Program-made: the position numbers and the translations under genes
In this document: positions 1 through 5,078 of the stretch, piece by piece
How positions within the stretch are numbered: position 1 is the first letter of the stretch
Layout of the letters: each line of letters starts with the position of its first letter
Assembly (NCBI GenBank): GCA_025965635.1
Contig: JAOPWO010000473.1
Coordinates: 1-5,078, forward strand
Length of the DNA stretch: 5,078 nt
Direction: 5' to 3'
Origin: Modestobacter sp.
Lineage (GTDB): Bacteria; Actinomycetota; Actinomycetes; Mycobacteriales; Geodermatophilaceae
The notes under the pieces: model-generated
Seen by the model: only the letters and a program-made list of their open reading frames with translations
Told to the model about the DNA's origin: nothing
Databases searched by the model: none

Positions 1-122
1 CCTGTGCAATCGTGTCGACGACCGGCCAGACGGTCGGCTTGGCCGGGCGCCCAGACGTACCGGCTGAGTTCTGGCCAGGTCCGAGCAGCCGCCCTTCGCG
101 GAGCGGGGTTCGGGCCCGACGC
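1..122. other. Left-edge sequence upstream of the cyclase gene, coding status uncertain
   Basis: This stretch lies before the chosen cyclase start. The cyclase reading frame is open all the way to the left edge, with a GTG at position 12, so an N-terminal extension or an in-frame fusion to an upstream domain cannot be excluded. In another frame a short open stretch ends in TGA at 65-67 and could be the tail of an upstream gene, but about 21 codons are too few to judge. Third-position GC is similar in all three plus-strand frames here, so composition does not decide. I see no clear promoter or strong Shine-Dalgarno sequence. Confidence 0.4.
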
Positions 123-1166
123 ATGGATTGGCGTGAGATGCAGCGGTGGCAGGTGCGGCCCGACGGCTCGACGTGGGGCGACTGGGGTCCCGAGGATCAA
201 CTCGGGCGACTGAACCTGCTGACCGAGGAGCAGAGGCTCAAGGGGGTCGCGGAGGTCGTCAGCGGACACGCGTTCTGCCTCAGCCTGCCGCTGGACCTGC
301 CGCGAGGCGGGGTGCTGAATCCGAACCGTCGCCCACCTCGGATCTTTCCCACCCGCGATGCCCAGGGCCCGAGGTACAACATCGCCTGGTCCCGCGTCGA
401 TGACAGATTCGTAGACATCTCCGCCGACGACGCAGTGGAGCTCACTCTGCAGTACTCGACCCAGTGGGACGCCTTGGCGCATGTCGGCGCGTTCTTCGAT
501 GTGGACGGCACCGGCGAGGAAGTGCCCGTCTATTACAACGGCTTCCGCGCCGGCACGGACGTGCAGGGACCGACCGAACTCGCGACAGGCGACCACGGCA
601 ACAGTTCGTATGCCTTCAAACTGGGCGTCGAGAATATGGCGGCGACGCCGATCCAGGGTCGGGCCGTGCTCATCGATCTCTTCTATCACCTCGGCTCGGC
701 GCGTCGACCTGTCGGCTACGACCTGCTGCAGCAGGTCATGACCGAGGATTCGGTGGTGGTGGAACCCGGCGATATGGTGATGATACGAACCGGTTTTGCC
801 GAGCACATTCTGTCGAGTGCCCAGAGCGGCGAAGAGGTCGATTACACGAGCCTCTGCCCCGTGTTGGACGGCTCTGACCCTCGATTGCTCGAGTGGATCA
901 CCGAGTCGGGACTCGTTGCCCTGGTGGCCGACAACTACGCAGTGGAGTCGACCGACCTCGACCATGGCCCCGGCCGACAATCGGTGATGCCCCTGCACCA
1001 CCACTGCCTCTTCAAGTTGGGCGTGATCATCGGCGAGCTCTGGTATCTAGGAGAACTCGCCGCCTGGTTGCGGGGCAATGGTCGCAACCGTTGCCTGCTG
1101 ACTGCTCCACCGCTCCGTCTACCAGGGGCCGTAGGGTCGCCGGCGAACGCCATCGCCACAGTGTGA
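123..1166 (+). CDS. Cyclase-family (kynurenine formamidase-like) metallohydrolase
   Basis: The product (347 aa from the ATG at 123) belongs by its sequence pattern to the putative cyclase family (PF04199), whose characterised members include KynB formamidase and isatin hydrolase; they hydrolyse amide or lactam-type bonds using bound metal. Visible signatures are the N-terminal block GDWGPEDQLGRLNLLT (residues 20-34), QYSTQWDALAHVG (110-122) at the metal-motif position, the stretch GVENMA near 168-173, PLHHHCLFKLG (290-300) followed by Glu305, and an ending in LLTAPPLRLPGAVGSP. In the canonical motif HxGTHxDxPxH, both early His are Gln here (110, 114), while Thr113, Asp116 and His120 are kept. 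This marks a divergent subfamily, so the substrate is unknown. Length fits the larger members. The start is uncertain: ATG at 138 (MQRWQVRPDG) is as good by homology, and no candidate has a strong Shine-Dalgarno sequence. No signal peptide is seen, so it is probably cytoplasmic. Confidence 0.9.
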   Translation: MDWREMQRWQVRPDGSTWGDWGPEDQLGRLNLLTEEQRLKGVAEVVSGHAFCLSLPLDLPRGGVLNPNRRPPRIFPTRDAQGPRYNIAWSRVDDRFVDISADDAVELTLQYSTQWDALAHVGAFFDVDGTGEEVPVYYNGFRAGTDVQGPTELATGDHGNSSYAFKLGVENMAATPIQGRAVLIDLFYHLGSARRPVGYDLLQQVMTEDSVVVEPGDMVMIRTGFAEHILSSAQSGEEVDYTSLCPVLDGSDPRLLEWITESGLVALVADNYAVESTDLDHGPGRQSVMPLHHHCLFKLGVIIGELWYLGELAAWLRGNGRNRCLLTAPPLRLPGAVGSPANAIATV

Positions 1167-1215
1167 ACGCCCACGAGTCCGGCCCGGTGCGGTGCTCTTA
1201 CTCCCTTGGTGCAGG

Positions 1216-1231
1216 CCGGCCTGGCGGCCGG
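1216..1231 (+). terminator. GC-rich stem-loop after the cyclase gene, candidate terminator
   Basis: CCGGCC, loop TGGC, GGCCGG form a perfect 6-bp all-GC stem 50 bases after the cyclase stop codon. No T-tract follows (ATCGGCGC comes next), so it is not a classical intrinsic terminator. T-poor hairpins of this kind are commonly proposed as terminators in actinomycetes. At this GC content a 6-bp stem can also arise by chance. Confidence 0.35.
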
Positions 1232-1435
1232 ATCGGCGCTGGACGGCAGTGGATCTCCTGGAGCCATCTCGGACGCACCGTCGCCCCAGCACCCACCCGA
1301 ACAACGACAACGGAGATAGCACCGACCCGCGCACGGCCCGCGCGCCCCCGGACACCGGACTCTGGTCCTCCGCCGCGCCGGCCGAAGTGGGCACGGCCTT
1401 GTCCTCGCTCACGGTGTCCAGCGGCCAGGCCGGGT

Positions 1436-1449
1436 GATTCCTGTGAATC
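1436..1449. promoter_or_regulatory. Short inverted repeat, possible operator half-sites
   Basis: GATTC-CTGT-GAATC is a 5-bp inverted repeat with a 4-base spacer, less GC-rich than its surroundings. It lies about 220 bases upstream of the lactonase start. It could be a regulator site, but no regulator gene is visible in the window and the repeat is short enough to be chance. Confidence 0.2.
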
Positions 1450-1526
1450 GGCAACACATGCCGTCCAGGCTGACCGGTTCCCCGTGCCGTCCCCCCACCC
1501 GGCCATACGCCGGCCAGTGGATCGAG

Positions 1527-1543
1527 CGGCGCGAAGCGCGCCG
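1527..1543. promoter_or_regulatory. Perfect 7-bp GC hairpin in the region upstream of the lactonase gene
   Basis: CGGCGCG, AAG, CGCGCCG form a perfect 7-bp stem with a 3-base loop, 130 bases before the lactonase start. It is the strongest hairpin I find in the gap. It may be an RNA structure in a leader or terminator, a protein-binding dyad, or a chance product of CG-rich sequence. It is followed within six bases by a second palindrome at 1549-1558. Confidence 0.3.
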
Positions 1544-1548
1544 AACGA

Positions 1549-1558
1549 TCGTGCACGA
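1549..1558. promoter_or_regulatory. 10-bp perfect palindrome TCGTGCACGA, possible operator
   Basis: TCGTGCACGA reads identically on both strands and sits 114 bases before the lactonase start, where an operator for a dimeric regulator could lie. A 10-bp perfect palindrome has a substantial chance of occurring somewhere in a 500-base gap, so this is only a candidate. Confidence 0.25.
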
Positions 1559-1612
1559 GTAAGCGGCTCATGCTGCCGAGTCGGCTGGCCGCGTTCCTGC
1601 CATGAGACAGTC

Positions 1613-1630
1613 CCCTGGCGCAAACCAGGG
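1613..1630 (+). promoter_or_regulatory. Inverted repeat CCCTGG/CCAGGG in the leader of the lactonase gene
   Basis: CCCTGG, spacer CGCAAA, CCAGGG form a 6-bp stem with a 6-base loop, ending 42 bases before the ATG at 1673. It may be an operator or a leader hairpin. Position close to the gene start favours a regulatory role, but there is no independent evidence. Confidence 0.25.
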
Positions 1631-1659
1631 TCCGTCGTCTCGCTGACGAGTGCCCGGGT

Positions 1660-1665
1660 GGAGGG
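1660..1665 (+). promoter_or_regulatory. Ribosome binding site of the lactonase gene
   Basis: GGAGGG is a strong Shine-Dalgarno match ending 7 bases before the ATG at 1673. It fixes that ATG as the start although the frame is open for hundreds of bases upstream. A GTG at 1658 in the same frame overlaps this site and is therefore less likely. Confidence 0.8.
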
Positions 1666-1672
1666 CGAGACG

Positions 1673-2614
1673 ATGGTCGAGCGCGAGACTGCCGAGTGGC
1701 GGCTCCTGGGGAACGCGCGAGCCGGCGTGGGCGAAGGACCGGTGTACGCGCCGGACGATGGGGCGCTTTTCTGGATAGGTATCTTCGAGCCTACGTTGAA
1801 TCGCACCGACACGCAGTCGGGAGAAACACGCAAGTGGCGCCTACCTACTACCGGCGGGTCCTACGCCCTTCTCGATGACGCAAGCGGCGCCGTGGTCGCC
1901 TGCGCCGACGGCATTCACCATCTGGACTTTTCCTCCGGCCGGACCCGACTACTCTGCGGAGCCCCCTACAACCAGGAGGACTTTCGCTTCAACGACGGCC
2001 TTTGTGACCCCCACGGCCGGTTCTGGGTGGGGACCATCCGCCTCCCCGGCTCTCTAGTAGCCAACGGTTCCGGCCACTTCTACCGCTATGACGGAACGAC
2101 CCTCGCTGCACAGATTGGAGGTGTCACTATTGCCAATGGCATCGCCTTCAGCCCTGCCGGCACGACGATGTACCTCGCCGACCGGGTCAACGCGCGTCTA
2201 CTCGCTTACGACTACAACACCTCGACGGGGACGGCGAGCGACGAGCGCGTGTTCGTGGCGCTCCCCGAAGGTCTGATCGCCGACGGTGCCGCGGTCGATG
2301 CCCGCGGCGGCTACTGGATCGCGATGTTCAAGTCCGGTGAGGTGCGGCGTTACCTGGCCGACGGCACTTTGGATCGCATAGTCGAGACGCCTGTGTCGCA
2401 GCCCACGATGTGCGCATTCGGCGGCGGCAATCTTGAAACCATGTTTCTGACAACCGCGTACCTGTTCCTGGAACCGGAACAGGCCGCCAGGGAACCGCAC
2501 GCAGGCGCGGTTTTCGCTGCCGACGTCGGCGAGAGAGGGCTTCCCGAGCCGCGCTTCGATCGCTCGCGGCTGCCGCTTCCGACGAATCACGACGAAGGGA
2601 CGGGGTCGCGGTGA
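1673..2614 (+). CDS. SMP-30/gluconolactonase-family lactonase
   Basis: The 313-aa product has the hallmarks of the SMP-30/gluconolactonase/LRE family, six-bladed beta-propellers that hydrolyse sugar or other lactones with one bound divalent metal. By eye the metal ligands of human SMP-30 (Glu18, Asn103, Asn154, Asp204) match Glu21 in GVGEGPVY, Asn107 in FRFNDG, Asn155 in TIANGIAFSP and Asp204 in LIADGAAVDARGG; Arg105 matches the substrate-contacting Arg of RxND. Further family motifs are GRFWVGT (115-121), MYLAD (166-170) and GGYWIAMF (212-219). Length is normal for the family (about 290-310 aa) and no signal peptide is seen. The metal site looks intact, so it is probably an active cytoplasmic lactonase, but family members act on many lactones and some on esters, so the substrate is open. 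The stop overlaps the next gene's GTG (GTGA, 2611-2614), which implies translational coupling with the VOC protein. It heads a probable four-gene operon. Confidence 0.93.
   Translation: MVERETAEWRLLGNARAGVGEGPVYAPDDGALFWIGIFEPTLNRTDTQSGETRKWRLPTTGGSYALLDDASGAVVACADGIHHLDFSSGRTRLLCGAPYNQEDFRFNDGLCDPHGRFWVGTIRLPGSLVANGSGHFYRYDGTTLAAQIGGVTIANGIAFSPAGTTMYLADRVNARLLAYDYNTSTGTASDERVFVALPEGLIADGAAVDARGGYWIAMFKSGEVRRYLADGTLDRIVETPVSQPTMCAFGGGNLETMFLTTAYLFLEPEQAAREPHAGAVFAADVGERGLPEPRFDRSRLPLPTNHDEGTGSR
2594..2600 (+). promoter_or_regulatory. Ribosome binding site of the VOC gene, inside the end of the lactonase gene
   Basis: GAAGGGA lies 10 bases before the GTG at 2611 within the last codons of the lactonase gene. 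It supports that GTG over the in-frame ATG at 2632, which has only GAGG directly adjacent to it. Confidence 0.6.
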
Positions 2615-3552
2615 CCTTCGGCGTTTCGAGGATGTATCACCCCAGTCACCGGGTGACCGACCTGGACGAGACAGAACGATTCTTCCGCGAGGTCTTCGGT
2701 CGCTACAGCACCTCCCGGGCGGGACTGGTCATGTCGGGAGTGCTCACCCAGCCGCCGGACTATCCGCGGGACTACTGCACCTTCACGCCCATCGCCGACG
2801 TCTTCTTCGACTCGATCGACCCGAGCCGCTACGTCGTCGACGGTGTCCAGTGCTACGAGAGCATCACCGAGCCGTACCTGGACGGTTTCGGGTGGGCAGT
2901 TGAGGGCATCGAGGAGATCTACGGCGAACTGCGCAGGCACGGCATCCGATGCACGGACCAGCGGAACGTGCTGGTGGCCACCGAGGAGCTTCCGCACGCT
3001 GCCTTCACATCGAGCCCACTCTTCTGGACGCTCGCCGATGACACGGGCTTGCGGTACGAGTTCTATCCCAGCGCGAGCATCGGCAAGTATGACCCGCGGA
3101 CGCACCCCACATGGCGTCTGCCGGACGTGATTCCCGAGGACCCGTTAGGCATCGAACGGTCGTCCCACCACACCGTCCTCACGAACGATCTGGAACGCGC
3201 ACTGCGCCTCGTCGAAACCGTGCTCGGCGGCCGGGTCGTGCACCAGGACCGCAACGGTCTGCTGGGTACGGCGAGCACGTACGTGCTCCTGGCCGGTGAC
3301 ATCCTCGAGTACGCGCGCCCCCTGGATGGGGCCACCCGGACGGCGGAGGTGCTTGGTCGCAGACTGCCGTTGGACGCGTATCACTCGATCACGTGGAAGG
3401 TCCGGGACCTCGATGCGGTGGAGAAGCACCTCACGAGCTGCCGCATACGAATCCAGGCCCGCGACGACGTGACACTCGTGACCGACCCCAGGGACAGCAT
3501 CGGAATTCCTTTCGGCTTCACCAGTGTGCTCGCCTGCTCGGACGACAGATGA
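2611..3552 (+). CDS. Two-domain VOC (glyoxalase/extradiol dioxygenase fold) protein
   Basis: The 313-aa product shows a duplicated vicinal oxygen chelate arrangement. The first half begins MYHPSHRVTDLDETERFFREVFG (His10) and ends with LRYEFYP (Glu150); the second begins SSHHTVLTNDLERAL (His186), has DILEYARP (Glu233), then YHSITWKVRDLDAVEKHL (His258). VOC proteins bind metal through His/Glu at the first and last strands of each beta-alpha-beta-beta-beta unit and include glyoxalases, epimerases, extradiol dioxygenases and resistance proteins. The overall size and four-unit layout resemble extradiol dioxygenases, but the C-terminal Glu expected after the last DP motif is missing (DPRDSIGIPFGF, 292-303), so a classical ring-cleaving role is doubtful. 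His186, Glu233 and His258 could still hold a metal. The GTG start overlaps the lactonase stop by 4 bases, so the two are probably made together and may act on the same pathway. ATG at 2632 is an alternative start. The substrate is unknown. Confidence 0.85.
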   Translation: MTFGVSRMYHPSHRVTDLDETERFFREVFGRYSTSRAGLVMSGVLTQPPDYPRDYCTFTPIADVFFDSIDPSRYVVDGVQCYESITEPYLDGFGWAVEGIEEIYGELRRHGIRCTDQRNVLVATEELPHAAFTSSPLFWTLADDTGLRYEFYPSASIGKYDPRTHPTWRLPDVIPEDPLGIERSSHHTVLTNDLERALRLVETVLGGRVVHQDRNGLLGTASTYVLLAGDILEYARPLDGATRTAEVLGRRLPLDAYHSITWKVRDLDAVEKHLTSCRIRIQARDDVTLVTDPRDSIGIPFGFTSVLACSDDR

Positions 3553-3601
3553 GGTCGTGGCTGGCCGCTGGTAGCCGTTCCCCTAGTTCGGGACGTACGT
3601 G

Positions 3602-4051
3602 ATGGGCGCGCCACGCGCTGACCTTCAACCGCCCATGACGGACGAGGAAGTCGATACATTCCTCGGTACGCCTCGGCACATGGGCCACCTTGCGACGGTG
3701 GACAGGCATGGCGCACCTCGCGTCGGACCGGTCTGGTTCGCCTGGGCGCGCCCTGAAGTCCTCGTCGTCACCCTGTCGACTACGGCGCGGTACCGACACA
3801 TCCAAAACAATCCCGAGGTCAGCCTGTCGGTCGACGCCGGGACGTTTCCCCCCACGGGGGCCGTCCTCGCGGGGCGGGCCACGGTTGAACCGCCGAATGC
3901 CGAGGACCTGATGGCAATCGTGGGCCGCTACCTGCCCTCCACCTTGGCTGCCTCCTATGTGCACAAATACATGTCCGACGAAGAACGTGTGCTGCTCCGT
4001 ATTAACTGCAGCACCATCTACGGCTGGCTCGGCAGCGCGCGAAGGGCCTAG
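3602..4051 (+). CDS. Pyridoxamine 5'-phosphate oxidase-like split-barrel flavin/F420-binding protein
   Basis: The 149-aa product fits the PNPOx-like split-barrel superfamily, small homodimeric proteins that bind FMN, F420 or heme; actinomycetes have many such paralogues (Rv1155-like). Visible signatures are a helical start MTDEEVDTFLGTPRHM (12-27), then GHLATVDRHGAPRVGPVWFAW (28-48), the cofactor-phosphate region TTARYRHIQNNPEVSLSVD (60-78), a strand GAVLAGRATVE (86-96) and a closing LLRI...IYGWLG (131-144). Length is typical. The start at ATG 3602 has a weak GGGA site 8 bases upstream; GTG at 3599 is in the same frame, and ATG 3635 lacks any Shine-Dalgarno sequence though it begins at the conserved core. 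It lies 49 bases after the VOC gene and 64 before the nitroreductase, so it is probably in the same operon. Whether it uses FMN or F420, and whether it is a reductase or an oxidase, cannot be told here. Confidence 0.87.
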   Translation: MGAPRADLQPPMTDEEVDTFLGTPRHMGHLATVDRHGAPRVGPVWFAWARPEVLVVTLSTTARYRHIQNNPEVSLSVDAGTFPPTGAVLAGRATVEPPNAEDLMAIVGRYLPSTLAASYVHKYMSDEERVLLRINCSTIYGWLGSARRA

Positions 4052-4100
4052 TCAGGATTGCATCTCGCCAGGCCCTGACGATCCGAGCTCAGCGCACTGC

Positions 4101-4107
4101 AGAGGGG
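4101..4107 (+). promoter_or_regulatory. Ribosome binding site deciding the nitroreductase start
   Basis: AGAGGGG ends 8 bases before the GTG at 4116 and 17 bases before the ATG at 4125. The spacing favours the GTG. The longer in-frame extension back into the preceding gene has no such support. Confidence 0.6.
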
Positions 4108-4115
4108 TTCAGCAA

Positions 4116-4775
4116 GTGGACCAAATGCCGTTTGATCTATCCGTGACGGACGAGCTCCTGACGACGACACGAGCGGTCCGTCGACGACTAGACTTCGCCC
4201 GCGCGGTTCCCGATGCAGTGCTGAGGGAATGTGTCGGTATTGCTCAACAGGCTCCGACGGGCGGGAACAGCCAGGGATGGCGCTTCGTGATCGTCCGTGA
4301 CCCCGCAAAGCGGACGGCCATTGCGGAGTTGTATGCCGACGTCGCGCGCGACCGTCTCCGGGCCGCGCGAGCTACGGCATCGACAGATCAGACCGAGCGC
4401 GTTTATGACTCCGCTCTTTGGCTGGCGGACCGGCTGGCCGATGTCCCGGTGCACGTCATTCCGTGCCTGACCGATCCCCTTCCTCCGCCTGACGACCAAG
4501 CCGCTACGGCGAGCTTCTACGCGAACATCATGCCGGCGGCCTGGAGCTTCATGCTGGCGTTGCGCTCGCGAGGACTGGGCTCTACATGGACCACGTTCTC
4601 GCTCCGACGCGCCACGGAAGTGGCCCAGTTGCTGGGCATTCCCGACGGCGTCACCCAGGTAGCCCTCTTACCGGTCGCTTACTATACTGGCGCGGAATTT
4701 TCGCCTGCGCAGCGCCCGCCCCCTGACTCGGTGATCTGGTGGGACGTCGGACCTGTGGCGGACAGTTCCGCCTGA
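4116..4775 (+). CDS. Nitroreductase-family flavoprotein
   Basis: The product (219 aa from the GTG at 4116) fits the nitroreductase family, FMN-binding dimers that reduce nitro groups, quinones, enones or other activated bonds with NAD(P)H; some members instead cleave or dehalogenate. The FMN-binding N-terminal pattern RSxR appears as RAVRRRLDF (19-27), followed by the conserved AQQAPTGGNSQGWRFVIVRDPAKR (43-66). The second conserved block, FYANIMPAAWSFMLALRSRGLGSTWTTF (134-161), is the dimer and flavin-contact helix with the GLGS turn. A C-terminal LLGIPDGVTQVALLPVAYY (172-190) is also typical. Length is normal. A reading from ATG 3957 is rejected because it would overlap most of the 3' end of the preceding gene. 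It is the last gene of the presumed operon. It may supply the reductive step of the pathway, but the substrate is unknown. Confidence 0.9.
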   Translation: MDQMPFDLSVTDELLTTTRAVRRRLDFARAVPDAVLRECVGIAQQAPTGGNSQGWRFVIVRDPAKRTAIAELYADVARDRLRAARATASTDQTERVYDSALWLADRLADVPVHVIPCLTDPLPPPDDQAATASFYANIMPAAWSFMLALRSRGLGSTWTTFSLRRATEVAQLLGIPDGVTQVALLPVAYYTGAEFSPAQRPPPDSVIWWDVGPVADSSA

Positions 4776-4785
4776 GTCTCGTCGA

Positions 4786-4799
4786 GGGGCCTTGGCCCC
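4786..4799. terminator. Palindrome between convergent genes, candidate bidirectional terminator
   Basis: GGGGC, CTTG, GCCCC form a perfect stem (the sequence is palindromic as GGGGCCTTGGCCCC) 10 bases after the nitroreductase stop and 38 bases beyond the stop of the opposing gene. Its placement between convergent genes suits a terminator working in both directions. No T-run follows directly on either strand; on the minus strand a run of five T lies before the stem, at about 4819-4823. Confidence 0.4.
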
Positions 4800-4837
4800 G
4801 GCATCCCGCAGGGCGCCAAAAAGACCCCGGGAGCCGA

Positions 4838-5078
4838 CTACGGACGGGGCATGAAGACCTGCTCTCTGCTTAGCCAGAGTGTAGATCTGCGGAAATCGAT
4901 GAAAAGCGCCTCGTCCTCCACGGCGCGCGTCCGCAGCTCGGCGAAATCCGGACTGGACTCGCGGGTATCGAGGTCGATCCACGACTCGGCATGGCCGGCA
5001 TACGCTTCCACTTCCACTCGCCGCATGCGCCGGAGCTCATCCTCCGCAAGCGACGGAAAGCGGTGAACCTGTTCGTAG
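4838..5078 (-). CDS. C-terminal part of an unrecognised protein, running off the right edge
   Basis: On the minus strand a frame is open from the right edge (first full codon at 5077) to a TAG at 4838-4840, giving 79 visible residues. The sequence is charged and slightly acidic, with AESWIDLDTRESSPDF and a final DFRRSTLWLSREQVFMPRP, and it looks like a real protein: balanced composition, no long Arg/Ser runs. The opposing plus-strand frame is serine/arginine-rich, as an antisense shadow of an Asp/Glu-rich protein would be. I do not recognise the family. There is no predicted membrane segment in the visible part. It converges on the nitroreductase gene and so belongs to another transcription unit. 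An internal ATG at 5026 has GGAGG about 14 bases upstream, so a separate 62-aa protein is possible, but a truncated longer gene is more likely. Confidence 0.6.
   Translation of the reverse strand, partial: YEQVHRFPSLAEDELRRMRRVEVEAYAGHAESWIDLDTRESSPDFAELRTRAVEDEALFIDFRRSTLWLSREQVFMPRP

Larger units (their letters stand above)
1167..1672. other. 506-base gap without a convincing gene; probable regulatory region
   Basis: All six frames were considered. Long open frames exist on both strands, as expected at this GC content, but their translations are rich in Arg, Pro, Gly and Ser with no family motif I recognise, and one minus-strand frame simply continues antisense into the lactonase gene. I see no transposase motif, terminal repeat pair or RNA gene. 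The region holds a GC stem-loop 50 bases past the cyclase stop and several short palindromes between 1436 and 1630. No convincing -35/-10 pair was found, so the promoter for the downstream genes is presumed here rather than located. Confidence 0.55.

Noticed and set aside
1350..1419. 8-bp inverted repeat GGACACCG/CGGTGTCC with a 54-base spacer in the gap.
   Set aside because: Pairs of this length are expected by chance in 500 bases of GC-rich sequence, and the spacer is long.
1119..1571. Minus-strand open frame of 150 codons covering most of the gap, considered as a lost gene or transposase remnant.
   Set aside because: It overlaps the 3' end of the cyclase gene, has no family motif and no clear ribosome site. 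A database search could still overturn this.
1567..1606. CTCATG/CATGAG inverted repeat with a 28-base spacer.
   Set aside because: Only 6 bp and widely spaced; likely chance.
893..1672. Upstream extension of the lactonase frame by 260 codons.
   Set aside because: It would overlap the cyclase gene out of frame; the strong GGAGGG site and family length place the start at 1673.
1198..1833. Long minus-strand open frame across the gap and the start of the lactonase gene (211 codons).
   Set aside because: It runs antisense into a well-supported gene, is Arg/Gly/Ala/Pro-rich and has no recognisable motif; such frames are expected at this GC content.
3957..4115. Upstream start for the nitroreductase at ATG 3957.
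   Set aside because: It would overlap the split-barrel gene by 95 bases, and the extra residues are not family-like; GTG 4116 has a well-placed ribosome site.
4668..4982. Minus-strand open frame of 104 codons across the convergent intergenic stretch.
   Set aside because: Arg/Gly-rich, overlaps the end of the nitroreductase and conflicts with the better-supported minus-strand frame ending at 4838.
4851..5066. Plus-strand open frame of 71 codons, very rich in Ser and Arg.
   Set aside because: Its Ser/Arg runs are the antisense image of the Asp/Glu-rich minus-strand frame, which looks far more protein-like.
1..5078. CRISPR arrays, tRNA or rRNA genes, insertion sequences, phage or plasmid features.
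   Set aside because: No spaced direct repeats, cloverleaf-like segments, transposase motifs or terminal inverted repeat pairs were found by reading.

Overview
The window is high-GC DNA with a strong bias to G or C in third codon positions. It uses GTG starts and carries several enzyme families common in actinomycetes: a two-module VOC protein, a split-barrel flavin/F420 protein and a short nitroreductase. I infer an actinomycete (Pseudonocardiales, Mycobacteriales or Streptomyces type). The sequence does not allow a genus call, and I see no rRNA, tRNA, CRISPR array or recognisable insertion sequence.

Layout. (1) Positions 1-1166: a cyclase-family metallohydrolase on the plus strand (coding from about 123), open in frame to the left edge. 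(2) 1167-1672: about 506 bases without a convincing gene. It has a GC-rich stem-loop shortly after the cyclase stop and several short palindromes nearer the next gene, so it probably holds the end of one transcription unit and the control region of the next. (3) 1673-4775: four plus-strand genes in a row, likely one operon: an SMP-30/gluconolactonase-type lactonase, a two-module VOC (glyoxalase/extradiol fold) protein whose GTG start overlaps the lactonase stop by 4 bases, a pyridoxamine-phosphate-oxidase-like split-barrel protein, and a nitroreductase-family flavoprotein. (4) 4776-4837: a short convergent intergenic stretch with a palindrome. (5) 4838-5078: the C-terminal part of an unrecognised minus-strand gene that runs off the right edge.

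How they may work together. Two hydrolases that typically open cyclic amides or lactones (cyclase family and SMP-30), a VOC metalloenzyme and two cofactor-dependent redox-type proteins are what one expects of a small-molecule catabolic or tailoring pathway, for example breakdown of an aromatic, heterocyclic or lactone-containing compound. The substrate cannot be read from the sequence, and no gene here is a recognisable member of a named pathway. The most interesting points are the altered metal-binding motif in the cyclase, the incomplete ligand sets in the VOC protein, and the gene combination itself.
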